From Megalobrama amblycephala (taxonomy: Eukaryota; Chordata; Actinopteri; Cypriniformes; Xenocyprididae), in contig NC_063054.1 of NCBI RefSeq assembly GCF_018812025.1, positions 39,815,396 to 39,879,395 of the forward strand: a stretch of 64,000 nucleotides of DNA, in the 5' to 3' direction. Below are positions 39,043 through 48,062 of the stretch, piece after piece (position 1 is the stretch's first letter; every line of letters starts with the position of its first letter). A model generated the notes under the pieces. That model searched no databases and had not been told where the DNA came from. It saw only the letters and a program-made list of their open reading frames with translations. Position numbers and translations under genes: made by a program.

Positions 39043-39692
39043 CACTTTAAAGGCCTATTGCTCACCCTCATGTCGTTCCACACCCGTAAGACCTTCATTC
39101 ATCTTAAGAACACAAATTAAGATATTTTTTATGAAATCCGAGGGTATCTGATCCACACATAGGCAGCAACGTCATTGCACCTTTTGAAAGGTAGTTAAAC
39201 ACATGGTTAAAATAGTCAACATGACTACAGTGGTTCAACCTGAATGCTATGAAGCAACGAGAATACTTGTTCAAAACAAAACTAAGATAACTTTATTCTA
39301 TAAATTTGTCTGTCCCGTCATTCTGCTATGTTTACGTTCAGCGGTTCCGTGTTTAGGTCTGAACACGGGTTCAGTATTCGCCAGTACATTTTTTATTTTT
39401 GTTTTGTTTTGGCACACAAAAGTATTCTCATTGCTTCATAACATTAAGGTTGAACCACTGTAGTCACGTTGACTATTTTAACCATGTGTTTAACTACCTT
39501 CCTGGACCTCAAAAGGTGCAATGACAATGCTGCGTTTGTGTGGATATGTGGATCAGATACCCTCTGATTTCATCAAAAAATATCTTAATTTGTGTTCTGA
39601 AGATGAACGAAGGTCTTACGGGTTTGGGACAACATGAGGGGGAGTAATTAATGACAGAAATTTCATTTTTGGGTGAACTAACCTTTTAAAGT
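39043..39692. mobile_element. Fold-back element with ~230-bp inverted arms
   Basis: Left arm 39043-39274 (ACTTTAAAGG, CTCATGTCGTTCCACACCCG) is the inverse of right arm about 39419-39692 (CGGGTTTGGGACAACATGAG, CCTTTTAAAGT). A ~145-bp loop separates them. A second inverted pair within the arms includes GTTAAACACATGGTTAAAAT. Such a palindrome would extrude or slip easily. Confidence 0.72.
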
Positions 39693-40280
39693 CTTCACTT
39701 GGCCTTTGACTATGCTCACCTATCAGCCATGTACAGAGCCCAATTTTGTTCAATAAATGTTCTGAACTGCCTTTGCTGTTTATTTTTTATTTATTAAACA
39801 TTTTTATATTTGCTGTCACATATTACATGCTATTATAAATGCATACCTTTTGAAGAATAATTAGAATATCATATGCAGTTTTAATAAAGTTGAATTATAA
39901 AACCTTGTATGTCAATTTTACTCTTTAAAGTGGACATTTGCAGGTGTTGAATTGATTAATTTGTTGCCCATAAATAATAAGTATAAACAATATATTAAAA
40001 AAAATATTAGTATTAGTGATCTAATGTCGAGTGATTAAAAAAATAACCACAAAATATAACACGCTGAATGGGAAATATTTATAATCTACCATTTAAAAAA
40101 AAACGTTGTCAGAACGTCGTGTCGCAATTGCTCAAAGTTGCGCTATAACGTTGCTACAGCCCTGTGGCATCTTACAATTCTACGTTGTCACAACGTTGTA
40201 GGCACGTAGACCGTGACGTTGCCATAGTAGAACTGCAACATGCCACAGACGTTGCCACAACGTAAATGTGTTTGCTGGGT

Positions 40281-40865
40281 CAGGACGAGAGCGCTTGAGC
40301 ATCAGGTGTAGAAGGAAGATCCAAACTGGAAACCTTATAAAGGTGTTTAGGGTTGCCCATCCCATCCTGCAGCATCAAATATTTTCTGAAGGGAGACCCC
40401 TGACAATAAGGCTTTAAAAGTTGCCATACTTCTTGTGAATTGAGCCTTTACCAATAGAGGTGAAGGCAGACGCTCAACTCATAAGATGTAGAAATTGCCT
40501 CCACAGTCCACTTTCTGATTGTTTGTTTAGGCCAGTGAAGGGGTGGATTCTGGAATCCACTGCTGCTTCAATATATATATTTTGAGTGATTTATTATCAA
40601 GTTATTAATCAACATTTATCTTTCTAAATATTAAAATTATTTGAATGACTTCTTCAATGTATGTTTACAAACATTTATTTTCCTTTTCAATCACTAGAGA
40701 ATAATGATGAATATTGTCTGTACCTCTCACAGAGAGAAAAAAAAAACTTATCAGTATGTTTTGGGAATCTTTCCTGTTCTAGTTAAAACCTGGGCCAACT
40801 TCAACCTTGAAGAAGTTGTGAATCATGTGTATCTGTGTATGTGCGCTAGTGTTCTGTGTGTAGGT
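40281..40865. other. Continuation of the C1q-flank duplication and Polinton target site
   Basis: Positions 40281-40500 repeat the sequence at about 62181-62340 (AGGGAGACCCCTGACAATAA). From about 40560 the sequence is AT-rich with no gene, up to the Polinton target duplication at 40866-40871. Confidence 0.6.
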
Positions 40866-40871
40866 CCTGTA

Positions 40872-42193
40872 AGAGAGAGAATTATAGGGTACTATGTGTC
40901 AAAAATGATTGATTTATGGCTCCCATAAAAATATCCCCCCCCCCCCCACCCCTCCCTCTGGACTGGACACCTGTTTGGACACCTGTTTTGGCCACCTGTT
41001 TTTGTCCTCCCCCACTACCCCACTACCCCTCCCTATTACCCTACTAAGGAATTTATGACTGTGTTTTGGACTTTGTGTGTTTTTGAAGTGAAAATGTTTG
41101 AAAACGATCAAAAAGTATTCAAAAATGATGCTTAAACTTTAAAACGTAAAACAGTGTATCGGGACGACAGACGTGTTTTTAAAGGGTTGTTTTTATTAAA
41201 GAATGTTTTTTTAAAAAGACATTAATGAAATGCACAATTTAAAATGTAGTTAGATTTTCTGAAACAAAAGTATAAAACAATCGCATTAACATTAACTATA
41301 TTAAACAATAGTTGTTAAAAGCAAAAATGATTTTACAAGCAAAAACATTTCTAACATTTGTTGTTAAAGTTTTTTAGCAAAAAATACTTCTTACGCTTCT
41401 CTATGAAAGACGTCCGATCTCGTCGGTGACAAACACAGAATGAAATCAGAAGGGGTTGTGAAAATGCTCCCGAGTCTCCTCCCCTAACACGCCTCCAAAC
41501 ATCGACGTCATCCGTCCCTAACACGCCCACATCAATGCCGAAAGATAGAATGTGCACATTTAAAAATAATTAATTAATTAATTAAACACAAGATTTTTTT
41601 ACAAAAACTACCAAACAAATGTGTTAACATTAACTATATTAAACATTTGTTGTTAAAGTATTTTAACAATAAATAATTCTTACACTCTACCATGAAAGAC
41701 GTCCGATCTCGTCGGTGACAAACACAGAATGAAATCAGAAGGGGTTGTGAAAATGCTCCCGAGTCTCCGCCCCTAACACACCTCCAAACATCGACGTCAT
41801 CCGTCCCTAACACGCCCACATCAATGCCGAAAGATAGAATGTATATTTTAAAAAAGGACGTTAATTAATTAATTAAACACAAGATTTTAACAAAAGTATC
41901 AAACAAACGCATTATCATTAAGTATATTAAATAGTGTTGTTAAAAGACAAATGACTTTTAAAAAGCAAAAAACATTTCTAACATTTACTTTTAAAGTTTT
42001 TAACAATAAATATTTCTTACGCCCCCTCCACGAAGCACGTCCGATCTAGTCCATGACAAACACAGAATGAAGCCAGAACGGCGAGTGAAAACACTCCCGA
42101 GTCTCCGCCCCTAACACACCTCCAAACATCGACGTCAGACACGTCCCTAACACGCCCCCCAACACCGGAGGGATGGATTGCGCATGCGTCTTT
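40872..42193. repeat. Left terminal inverted repeat of the Polinton
   Basis: About 1.32 kb, matching the right repeat inverted with few substitutions and small indels. Near the tip is a C-rich run with GGACACCTGTTT repeated. Three copies of a diverged block follow at about 41350-41560, 41640-41850 and 41990-42180. Each includes CAAACATCGACGTCA and CTAACACGCC. The inner edge is at GCGCATGCGTCTTT. Confidence 0.92.
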
Positions 42194-42288
42194 CTTGCGG
42201 AGGGGTGTTTAAAAATGATTCAGCAGTATGCATAAATGCAAGATACGAGACTTGTGATTTTACGTAAACAGAATACTAATCTGCAACA

Positions 42289-42999
42289 ATGGCTGAAGCA
42301 TCTCTACCTAAAACTCCTGAGAGAAGCATTGATGATGCAATGGGAGATCTGTCTCTTGCACCAAGGAAGCCTTTCAGAGGACCGTGTTTGTCCAAATTCC
42401 TGCATAACAACGAGGACCGAGTCAGATATGACTTTCATTTGTCGGGCAACCGCGTGTGTACGTACGACTTCAATAAGATTAGCCGCGAGGTCAAATTGAT
42501 CAATGTGGATAATGACGAGAGATTTACAACGAACTCAACAGACGACCCCGATCTGCTTTTCACAGAAAAGGATTGGATTCTGTTTTACACACAAGTGTGG
42601 CGCGATCTGAAAGAAGGACGCGACGAACCGTTGTTCATCGCCGAATGGAAAGGGGTAACCATGGGGACAAGATACAGGTTACTCGGAGATCATATCAACA
42701 AATATGCAGATGACTATGTTTATATCCTCTGCAGTGATTTTGGAAAGGGGCTGCCTGAATGTTCATGGCCTATATCAGAGGCCGATCATCTGAAATACTA
42801 CGACCTTAAATTCATGTTCCAGTGGAAAGATATACCTGTGTTGGAGGACATTTTTGCTAAAATAGACCAATTGTTTAAGTGGTGCGACGCGTTTGAAAGG
42901 TATAACGGTATTAAAGTAAAACTGTTTCACCCTGAATGGTGCGTACCTACCAGGCGTGGCGTTCAGAGTGTAGCTCCGCCTACATTTTACAACCATTAA
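42289..42999 (+). CDS. Polinton accessory protein, unknown (236 aa)
   Basis: First gene inside the left inverted repeat, with ATG preceded by CTGCAACA. I do not recognise a family. It is a soluble, mixed-charge protein with many aromatics (VYILCSDFGKGLPECSWP, FMFQWKDIP) and a C-terminus RGVQSVAPPTFYNH. It is followed by two further small genes and then an AATAAA at 44205-44210, suggesting an early transcript of three genes from a promoter in or near the inverted repeat. No lesion is seen. Position and lack of virion-type features suggest an early or regulatory role; this is inference only. Confidence 0.75.
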   Translation: MAEASLPKTPERSIDDAMGDLSLAPRKPFRGPCLSKFLHNNEDRVRYDFHLSGNRVCTYDFNKISREVKLINVDNDERFTTNSTDDPDLLFTEKDWILFYTQVWRDLKEGRDEPLFIAEWKGVTMGTRYRLLGDHINKYADDYVYILCSDFGKGLPECSWPISEADHLKYYDLKFMFQWKDIPVLEDIFAKIDQLFKWCDAFERYNGIKVKLFHPEWCVPTRRGVQSVAPPTFYNH

Positions 43000-43038
43000 T
43001 ATAGTCACGGATGGGAGGGTCTACATCATTCAAGCATT

Positions 43039-43707
43039 ATGTCTCAAGAGAGCGCACCTGCTACTTCACCTCTTAGCCCTGCGGCTGGACCGTCACCAAC
43101 ATCGGTGAGCGGATGTCATCAGAGACCCAACTTCTGGCTAAGCAAGCTCTGTACCGAACTGGGTTATCATAACCTGTCTTTCCTCGCAAACTACGGGGCT
43201 ACCGGACACATCTCTGTCCCCACTGCTGAGTCTGACATAACCCTTGATGAACCAGACGATTGTTTGGGTATTGAAGGGATTAAACTTATTAAAGCGGTGA
43301 TTGTTGTGCTCCTGGAACATCTGATTGACAAAAAACTTAAGACGGAATGCGACGGATGCGCTGTGGACCATCCATCGCAGACAAGACACTCATGTCTGTA
43401 TGAACCCTCTGCTTATTATTTTTACGGTGTTTTTAACGAAATAACCAAAACTCTGTTCATACCTGAATTAAAAAACATTCTGGCACGAGCGTTGAGAGCG
43501 TTCGGTTTAACGCCACATCTACAGAGAATTCAAGGATCTGCTGAGACTGTTTTGTGCGAACTCAGGGATGAAATGTACATACAGGAACAACTGGCCTCTC
43601 TGAGACAGAAACTTGTGGACGAGACCTGTGAGCAGATTGTTTACGACGCAGTTGACGCCTGGAAAACTGCCGCACCTGCTTCTACACCTGAGACCGAGTC
43701 GCTGTGA
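43039..43707 (+). CDS. Polinton accessory protein with a Cys/His cluster (222 aa)
   Basis: Begins 39 bases after the previous gene. The N-terminus is Ser/Pro/Thr-rich and likely disordered. A central helical region precedes ECDGCAVDHPSQTRHSCL (about residues 111-128), a C-x2-C-x4-H-x5-H-x-C cluster that could bind zinc. The C-terminal third is helical with heptad character (LCELRDEMYIQEQLASLRQK). Its end overlaps the leader of the next gene by one to two bases. Function unknown; a DNA- or protein-binding regulatory role is possible. Confidence 0.75.
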   Translation: MSQESAPATSPLSPAAGPSPTSVSGCHQRPNFWLSKLCTELGYHNLSFLANYGATGHISVPTAESDITLDEPDDCLGIEGIKLIKAVIVVLLEHLIDKKLKTECDGCAVDHPSQTRHSCLYEPSAYYFYGVFNEITKTLFIPELKNILARALRAFGLTPHLQRIQGSAETVLCELRDEMYIQEQLASLRQKLVDETCEQIVYDAVDAWKTAAPASTPETESL

Positions 43708-43708
43708 G

Positions 43709-44164
43709 ATGGGGAACCTCTGCTGCTGTTCTACATGGTTGATTAAACACTTCTTTAAACAACGTATGAAACGCCAAATATCCAATTTACTGCACAAAGT
43801 GGTTGATGACCCAACATGTAACGATACAGATGATGAACGTTTAACGCAATTAAAGAATCAGATGTGTATAGTGCGAAGATTATCGGACGAATGGGATAAT
43901 ATAACAAACATGTCTATTGCTTCTGGTTGTGATCCTTGTATTATTATCAAAAATATTCTCGAGATGATGCCTGAAAATGCTGAATCGCTTAAGATAGGTA
44001 ACATACTATGTATTTGTACTTATGTAACCGACGTATGTTCTGAACTAATGTCAAGAAATGAGCCTGTTGATGTTTGTAAAATTATTGACACATCAGCTGA
44101 ATACATGGTGGATAAAAATTTTGTAACGTGTATGAAATTTCTGTGTTTTCTGGATGACATATAA
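43709..44164 (+). CDS. Candidate acylated Bcl-2-like protein (151 aa)
   Basis: I take ATG 43709, directly after the upstream stop, rather than the longer frame. The product starts MGNLCCC: Gly2 for N-myristoylation and three Cys for palmitoylation, so it is probably membrane-attached by its N-terminus. Residues 52-63 (MCIVRRLSDEWD) fit the BH3 pattern, hydrophobic-x3-hydrophobic-small-Asp-acidic. A BH1-like block follows at 91-109 (LKIGNILCICTYV). A weak BH2-like part lies near 134-146. BH3-BH1-BH2 order and helical content suit a short Bcl-2 fold. Adintoviruses are reported to carry Bcl-2-like genes. If correct, it would act at membranes in host cell-death control. No C-terminal membrane anchor is seen. 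Confidence 0.55.
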   Translation: MGNLCCCSTWLIKHFFKQRMKRQISNLLHKVVDDPTCNDTDDERLTQLKNQMCIVRRLSDEWDNITNMSIASGCDPCIIIKNILEMMPENAESLKIGNILCICTYVTDVCSELMSRNEPVDVCKIIDTSAEYMVDKNFVTCMKFLCFLDDI

Positions 44165-44204
44165 TTTTGTGTGAAACGTACCCTTTTTCCCTACATGCTT
44201 TGAA

Positions 44205-44210
44205 AATAAA
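44205..44210 (+). terminator. Poly(A) signal after the early three-gene block
   Basis: AATAAA lies 41 bases after the stop of the BH3-bearing gene and before the integrase start. It would end a transcript carrying the first three genes. Confidence 0.6.
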
Positions 44211-44266
44211 AACGCTGTTTGATGTAAACGTCTGGTCATTATTTTGTGGAAAGAGGACGGGGCAAC

Positions 44267-45361
44267 ATGAGTGAATTCATGAAGAAAATATATTACGACC
44301 CAACAAATCCAGGTGCTTTGGGTGGCAAAAGCAGATTAAAGCAAGCGGTACTACATGAATATGGTGTACGTTTAAAAGACAAAGATGTAGCTGATTGGTT
44401 GTCTACTCAGGATACGTATACATTGCATAGAACGGCTCCAATAAAATACAAACGCAACAGAGTAGTAGTGTTCGGGAAAGATCACCAATTTCAGGCAGAT
44501 CTAGTAGACATGAGCGCTTATTCAAAGGAGAATGATAACATCAAATTCTTATTGACGTGTATAGATGTATTTAGCAAATATGCATGGACTAGAGTGTTAA
44601 AGAACAAAACGGGTCAGGAGGTGTCTAAAGCGTTTGAGTCTATATTCAAAAAAGATAAAAGAATTCCTCTCAAGATTCAAACCGATAAGGGGACAGAGTT
44701 CTTAAATAGACATTTTAAACAATTAACAAAAAAGTATAACATACATCATTTTACTACAGCCAGCGATTTAAAAGCGAGCGTGGTCGAGCGTTTTAATAAA
44801 ACATTAAAAGGACGAATGTGGAGGTATCTAACGGCTGTCAATTCCAAGCGCTACTGCGACATATTACAGGATCTGACTGATGGATACAATTCTAGCTATC
44901 ACAAATCTATACGGATGAGACCTTTGGACGTGTGTAAGGAGAATGAGCCAATTGTGTTTAACAACTTATATGGGGGTCTGCGTAAAGAAAAACCTGTTTT
45001 TAAATTTAAAATAGGGGATGTGGTTAGAGTGTCTAAAGTCAGAAATGTATTTTCTAAAGGTTATGAGCAGAATTATACGGAAGAATATTTCACAATAGCA
45101 GCGTGTATACCTCGACAACCTCCCGTATACAAAATACAAGATTACGATGGTGAAATAATCGAAGGAACGTTTTATGAGCAAGAACTACAGAAAATTATTG
45201 TAAATGCCGATAAATCATTTAAAATAGAAAAAATTCTAGACAAGAAACGCCGCGGAAAGTCTATGATTGTACTTGTAAAATGGTGGGGGTGGCCTTCAAA
45301 ATTTAACAGCTGGGTGCCTGAAAAACAGGTGGTGGACTTACAGAGACCCTTAAAGACTTAG
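44267..45361 (+). CDS. Polinton integrase with C-terminal chromodomain
   Basis: ATG 44267 gives 364 residues; an upstream in-frame GTG was not used. The rve-type core holds FQADLVDM (Asp78), a CIDVFSKYAW strand, QTDKGTEF (Asp140) and KASVVERFNK (Glu174), a D-D-x33-E catalytic set as in retroviral-type integrases. An SH3-like segment follows (FKIGDVVRVSK). Residues about 317-364 form a chromodomain (EKILDKKRRG, LVKWWGWPSKFNSWVPE) that could steer insertion to marked chromatin. Expected role: cutting and joining the element ends to host DNA, giving the 6-bp duplication seen here. The frame is intact. A separate N-terminal HHCC zinc knuckle is not obvious. Confidence 0.93.
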   Translation: MSEFMKKIYYDPTNPGALGGKSRLKQAVLHEYGVRLKDKDVADWLSTQDTYTLHRTAPIKYKRNRVVVFGKDHQFQADLVDMSAYSKENDNIKFLLTCIDVFSKYAWTRVLKNKTGQEVSKAFESIFKKDKRIPLKIQTDKGTEFLNRHFKQLTKKYNIHHFTTASDLKASVVERFNKTLKGRMWRYLTAVNSKRYCDILQDLTDGYNSSYHKSIRMRPLDVCKENEPIVFNNLYGGLRKEKPVFKFKIGDVVRVSKVRNVFSKGYEQNYTEEYFTIAACIPRQPPVYKIQDYDGEIIEGTFYEQELQKIIVNADKSFKIEKILDKKRRGKSMIVLVKWWGWPSKFNSWVPEKQVVDLQRPLKT

Positions 45362-45400
45362 ATAACGTATGGCTCGTATCATTTATGCTACAGTATCATC

Positions 45401-46258
45401 ATGGAAGAGGAGGGGTTTTACATTACGCTACCTTGCAACGCCTCGAGGGTCGTATACCCCGAAAACAGTATCTCTAATTACAGAACGAGACTATCTAGGA
45501 CAATTAATTTAAAGGGATTATGGGAGGTTGCTCTGGTTCAATTTGACTACCCTAGTTCGTGGTATGCGTTCTATCAGGAGGACGCAGCCTTCATTATCAA
45601 CTGTGACCAAAGTTTACTGAAAAGCGAAGAAGAACATTATAATGCTAAAGAAGACATTAATATACACATTGATCATAATGTTAAAACCATACCAGTGTTA
45701 CGCAATACCTTAAAGGAGGGGTATTACGAGGATGTGCCCTTTTTACTCAGAGAAATAAATGCGTCCCTCCCCCCACGTGTATATCTTGGTTACGATCATA
45801 TAAAGAATAAGGTATTTCTAAAAGCTCCTCAGAATGTCTCATTGACGTTTTACGGCCAGCTGGCTATTATTCTCGGACTCAAACCAGGTGTTTCTATAGA
45901 GACTACGAAGAGTCTCCGTGAGAATCGAGAAGACAGAGGCGTGACAGTAGTCTACGCTCCCTTTCAAGCTGATATAAGAGCAGGTTTTTACGCCTGTTTC
46001 GTTTATACAGATATAATAGAGTACCAATCAGTGGGTGATGCTTATGTGCCTTTATTAAGCACGGTACATTTAGACTGCGAGCCTAACAAGACCGTCAGTG
46101 TTCGTTACGACAAGCCGCACTACGTGCGCGTAAATAAAAGCAGCATCACAGAAGTTTCCATTGAGGTAAAAGACGACCGAAACCAGAACATTCGGTTCAC
46201 CTACGGAAAGGTAACGGTTAAACTACACTTTAGACCCGTGAAGCAGCATCAGTTTTAA
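45401..46258 (+). CDS. Minor capsid (penton-like) protein
   Basis: 285 residues. The start FYITLPCNAS and the block NYRTRLSRTINLKGLWEVAL, with DYPSSWY after it, follow the pattern of Polinton/adintovirus minor capsid proteins (single jelly-roll penton). The end reads GKVTVKLHFRP. Family role: pentamers closing the vertices of an icosahedral capsid. It lies between integrase and the core protein, in the usual structural block. Its stop codon abuts the ATG of the next gene (TAAATG), implying one polycistronic or tightly packed late transcript. No lesion. Confidence 0.82.
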   Translation: MEEEGFYITLPCNASRVVYPENSISNYRTRLSRTINLKGLWEVALVQFDYPSSWYAFYQEDAAFIINCDQSLLKSEEEHYNAKEDINIHIDHNVKTIPVLRNTLKEGYYEDVPFLLREINASLPPRVYLGYDHIKNKVFLKAPQNVSLTFYGQLAIILGLKPGVSIETTKSLRENREDRGVTVVYAPFQADIRAGFYACFVYTDIIEYQSVGDAYVPLLSTVHLDCEPNKTVSVRYDKPHYVRVNKSSITEVSIEVKDDRNQNIRFTYGKVTVKLHFRPVKQHQF

Positions 46259-46747
46259 ATGGCGTACCTTGCTCAGTACAAAATGGACCCTGAAAGTTAT
46301 ATAGCATACTATCAGAACCAGGCTGGGAACGGTCTGCCTGGTTATATGGGTAACGGTGTAATGTACGGATCGGGATTTGCAGGAATTGGTGGCGTTTTTA
46401 AAAATCTATTTAGAATGGCTATGCCATTCTTAAAAAGAGGTTTCAGTATAGCTAAACCTCATCTAAAAGCGGCAGCAAAAAATATAGTCAGTGACGTCGT
46501 CACCACAGCTCTGACAAAATCTTATAATACTGATAACAAAGGACAGAACGGTAACGGATTAATGGTTATGACGCGTAAAAGATTCAACCCCCCAGGGACC
46601 AGGATGAGAAGGGGGAGTGGCCAACGTGTTAAGAAGTCCAGACGGCCTGGTAAAAAACGATCATTTGCAAGACGGACACAAAGGGCTCGTGTGAAACGGG
46701 TGAAAAAAACTACTAAACTTAAAAGATCTCTGAACACTATTTTTTAA
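46259..46747 (+). CDS. Basic core protein, pVI/core-like, with a protease-type site
   Basis: 162 residues. The N-terminal leader contains MYGSG at residues 35-39. This fits the adenain consensus (M/I/L)-x-G-x|G, so the co-encoded protease may cut after Ser38. The product would begin with a Gly-rich amphipathic stretch (GFAGIGGVFKNLFRMAM). The C-terminal third is very basic (RRPGKKRSFARRTQRARVK) and likely binds DNA. The layout resembles adenovirus-type pVI/core precursors. A structural role linking DNA and shell is inferred. Placed between the two capsid genes, 2 bases before the major capsid ATG. Confidence 0.72.
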   Translation: MAYLAQYKMDPESYIAYYQNQAGNGLPGYMGNGVMYGSGFAGIGGVFKNLFRMAMPFLKRGFSIAKPHLKAAAKNIVSDVVTTALTKSYNTDNKGQNGNGLMVMTRKRFNPPGTRMRRGSGQRVKKSRRPGKKRSFARRTQRARVKRVKKTTKLKRSLNTIF

Positions 46748-46749
46748 AA

Positions 46750-48060
46750 ATGTCTTTATTGCATTGTATGTCAGAAGAATGTGTTAAATCGGAGCTGGAT
46801 CTATTCGCCCTGCCTTTAACACAAACTGCGATTGATAGACATAACTACGTGGAAATTCTCCCATTATCAGCTATTACGGATACATCACCATTAGAATTTT
46901 TTATTGCGGGCACTGGTGAAGATTATCTTGATCTGAATAATACGCTCCTATACACACGCGTCAAGATAACAAATCCTGACGGATCAGATATTCCTGACGG
47001 TGCACCTGTCGGACTCGTGAATTACCCAGGAGCATGTATTTTCAGCCAGGTTGATGTGTCTTTGGGAGATCGTCTAGTCTCACAGAGCTCCAATACGTAT
47101 CCCTATAGATGTATCATCGAAGCTCTTATGAATTTTGGTAAAGGTACTCTGGAAAGCACCTTCACAGCAGGCCTCTTTTACAAAGACACAGCCGGATCCA
47201 TGGATGCCACAGATCCGGGGGGCCAAAACGCCGGCTTGACAAAGAGGGCAGCATTCACAAATGCAAGCACAGTTGTAGAATTATTAGCTCCGATCCATTC
47301 AGATATATTTTTTCAGCCTAAGTTACTCCTTTCGGGAGTCGACGTAAGACTTAAAATGACCCGTGCAAAAGATGAATTTTGTCTGATGGCCGGTAATGAC
47401 GTCGCTTATAAACTCGATATAGTATCTGCGTCCCTTTTTGTAAAAAAGGTCACCGTCTCGCCACCTGTTCGCCTGGGGCACGCTCAGGCCCTTTTATCTG
47501 CAACTGCGAAATACGCGATTGAGAGGGTGTCCGTTAAGAATCTGTCTATACCGGCCGGTGCGCGCGTCTCTAATCATGAGAATCTATTCCTAGGTACATT
47601 ACCAAAATCTATCATTCTGGCCATGACGGACAACGCCGCTTTTTCAGGGGCATACGACAGAAATCCTTTTGCTTTTAAAAATTTTAATCTGGAATTCCTG
47701 GCGCTTTGTCAGGACGGGGTACAGATTCCATCGCGTCCCTTTCAACCGCAATTCGACAACGGATCAGCAGTAAGAGAATTTTATCAGCTGGCTTTAGCTA
47801 CAGGGAAGCATCTTAAAAATCAGTCCCTGGCCATAGACAGAGAGGATTTTCTTCATGGGTACACGCTTTACGCATTTAACTTGACTCCTGATGAAGAATG
47901 CGGTCATCACGTCTCCCTAATCAGAACGGGCAACATCCGTCTGGAAGCGCGCTTCAGAGAACCCCTCAGACATACCATAACTATTATAGCTTATGCTATT
48001 TATGATTCTGTTATTGAAATTTCAAACCGGAGACAAGTGCTTGCGGACTACTATTATTGA
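46750..48060 (+). CDS. Major capsid protein (double jelly-roll type)
   Basis: 436 residues, frame intact. Recognised by the early block DRHNYVEILPLSAITDTSPL, then EDYLDLNNTLLYTRVKI, NYPGACIFSQVDVSLGDRLV and late blocks NLEFLALCQDGVQIPSRPF and LYAFNLTPDE. This matches the hexon-like capsid protein of Polintons/adintoviruses. It should form trimers that build the shell. Its stop lies just ahead of the protease ATG (about 2 bases). Confidence 0.88.
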   Translation: MSLLHCMSEECVKSELDLFALPLTQTAIDRHNYVEILPLSAITDTSPLEFFIAGTGEDYLDLNNTLLYTRVKITNPDGSDIPDGAPVGLVNYPGACIFSQVDVSLGDRLVSQSSNTYPYRCIIEALMNFGKGTLESTFTAGLFYKDTAGSMDATDPGGQNAGLTKRAAFTNASTVVELLAPIHSDIFFQPKLLLSGVDVRLKMTRAKDEFCLMAGNDVAYKLDIVSASLFVKKVTVSPPVRLGHAQALLSATAKYAIERVSVKNLSIPAGARVSNHENLFLGTLPKSIILAMTDNAAFSGAYDRNPFAFKNFNLEFLALCQDGVQIPSRPFQPQFDNGSAVREFYQLALATGKHLKNQSLAIDREDFLHGYTLYAFNLTPDEECGHHVSLIRTGNIRLEARFREPLRHTITIIAYAIYDSVIEISNRRQVLADYYY

Positions 48061-48062
48061 AA

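Larger units (their letters stand above)
36592..40280. mobile_element. 3.7-kb insertion in the C1q upstream duplication
   Basis: The borders come from comparison with the second copy of the flank, where CACAACT and CAGGACGAGA are contiguous (62175-62190). The insert begins CCCCAACAAACACAG and ends GTGTTTGCTGGGT, an imperfect inverted repeat. Sub-terminal regions on both sides are rich in AACGTTG/CAACGTT motifs. No transposase frame survives. Internal sequence holds other repeats (37360-37832, 39043-39692). Class not assigned. Confidence 0.65.

Noticed and set aside
41351..41819. Small proteins in the Polinton inverted repeats
   Set aside because: They follow the repeated DNA block, differ at starts and ends, and the frame fails in the third block of the left repeat. 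Kept only as a finding.
43613..43708. Upstream extension of the BH3-bearing protein from 43613
   Set aside because: It overlaps the end of the preceding gene in another frame. The ATG directly after that stop gives a sensible acylation-type start.
44246..44266. GTG start for the integrase
   Set aside because: A eukaryotic-type gene with a good ATG seven codons downstream; GTG initiation is not expected.
48057..48062. TTG start for the protease
   Set aside because: An ATG lies two codons later; TTG initiation is not expected in this setting.
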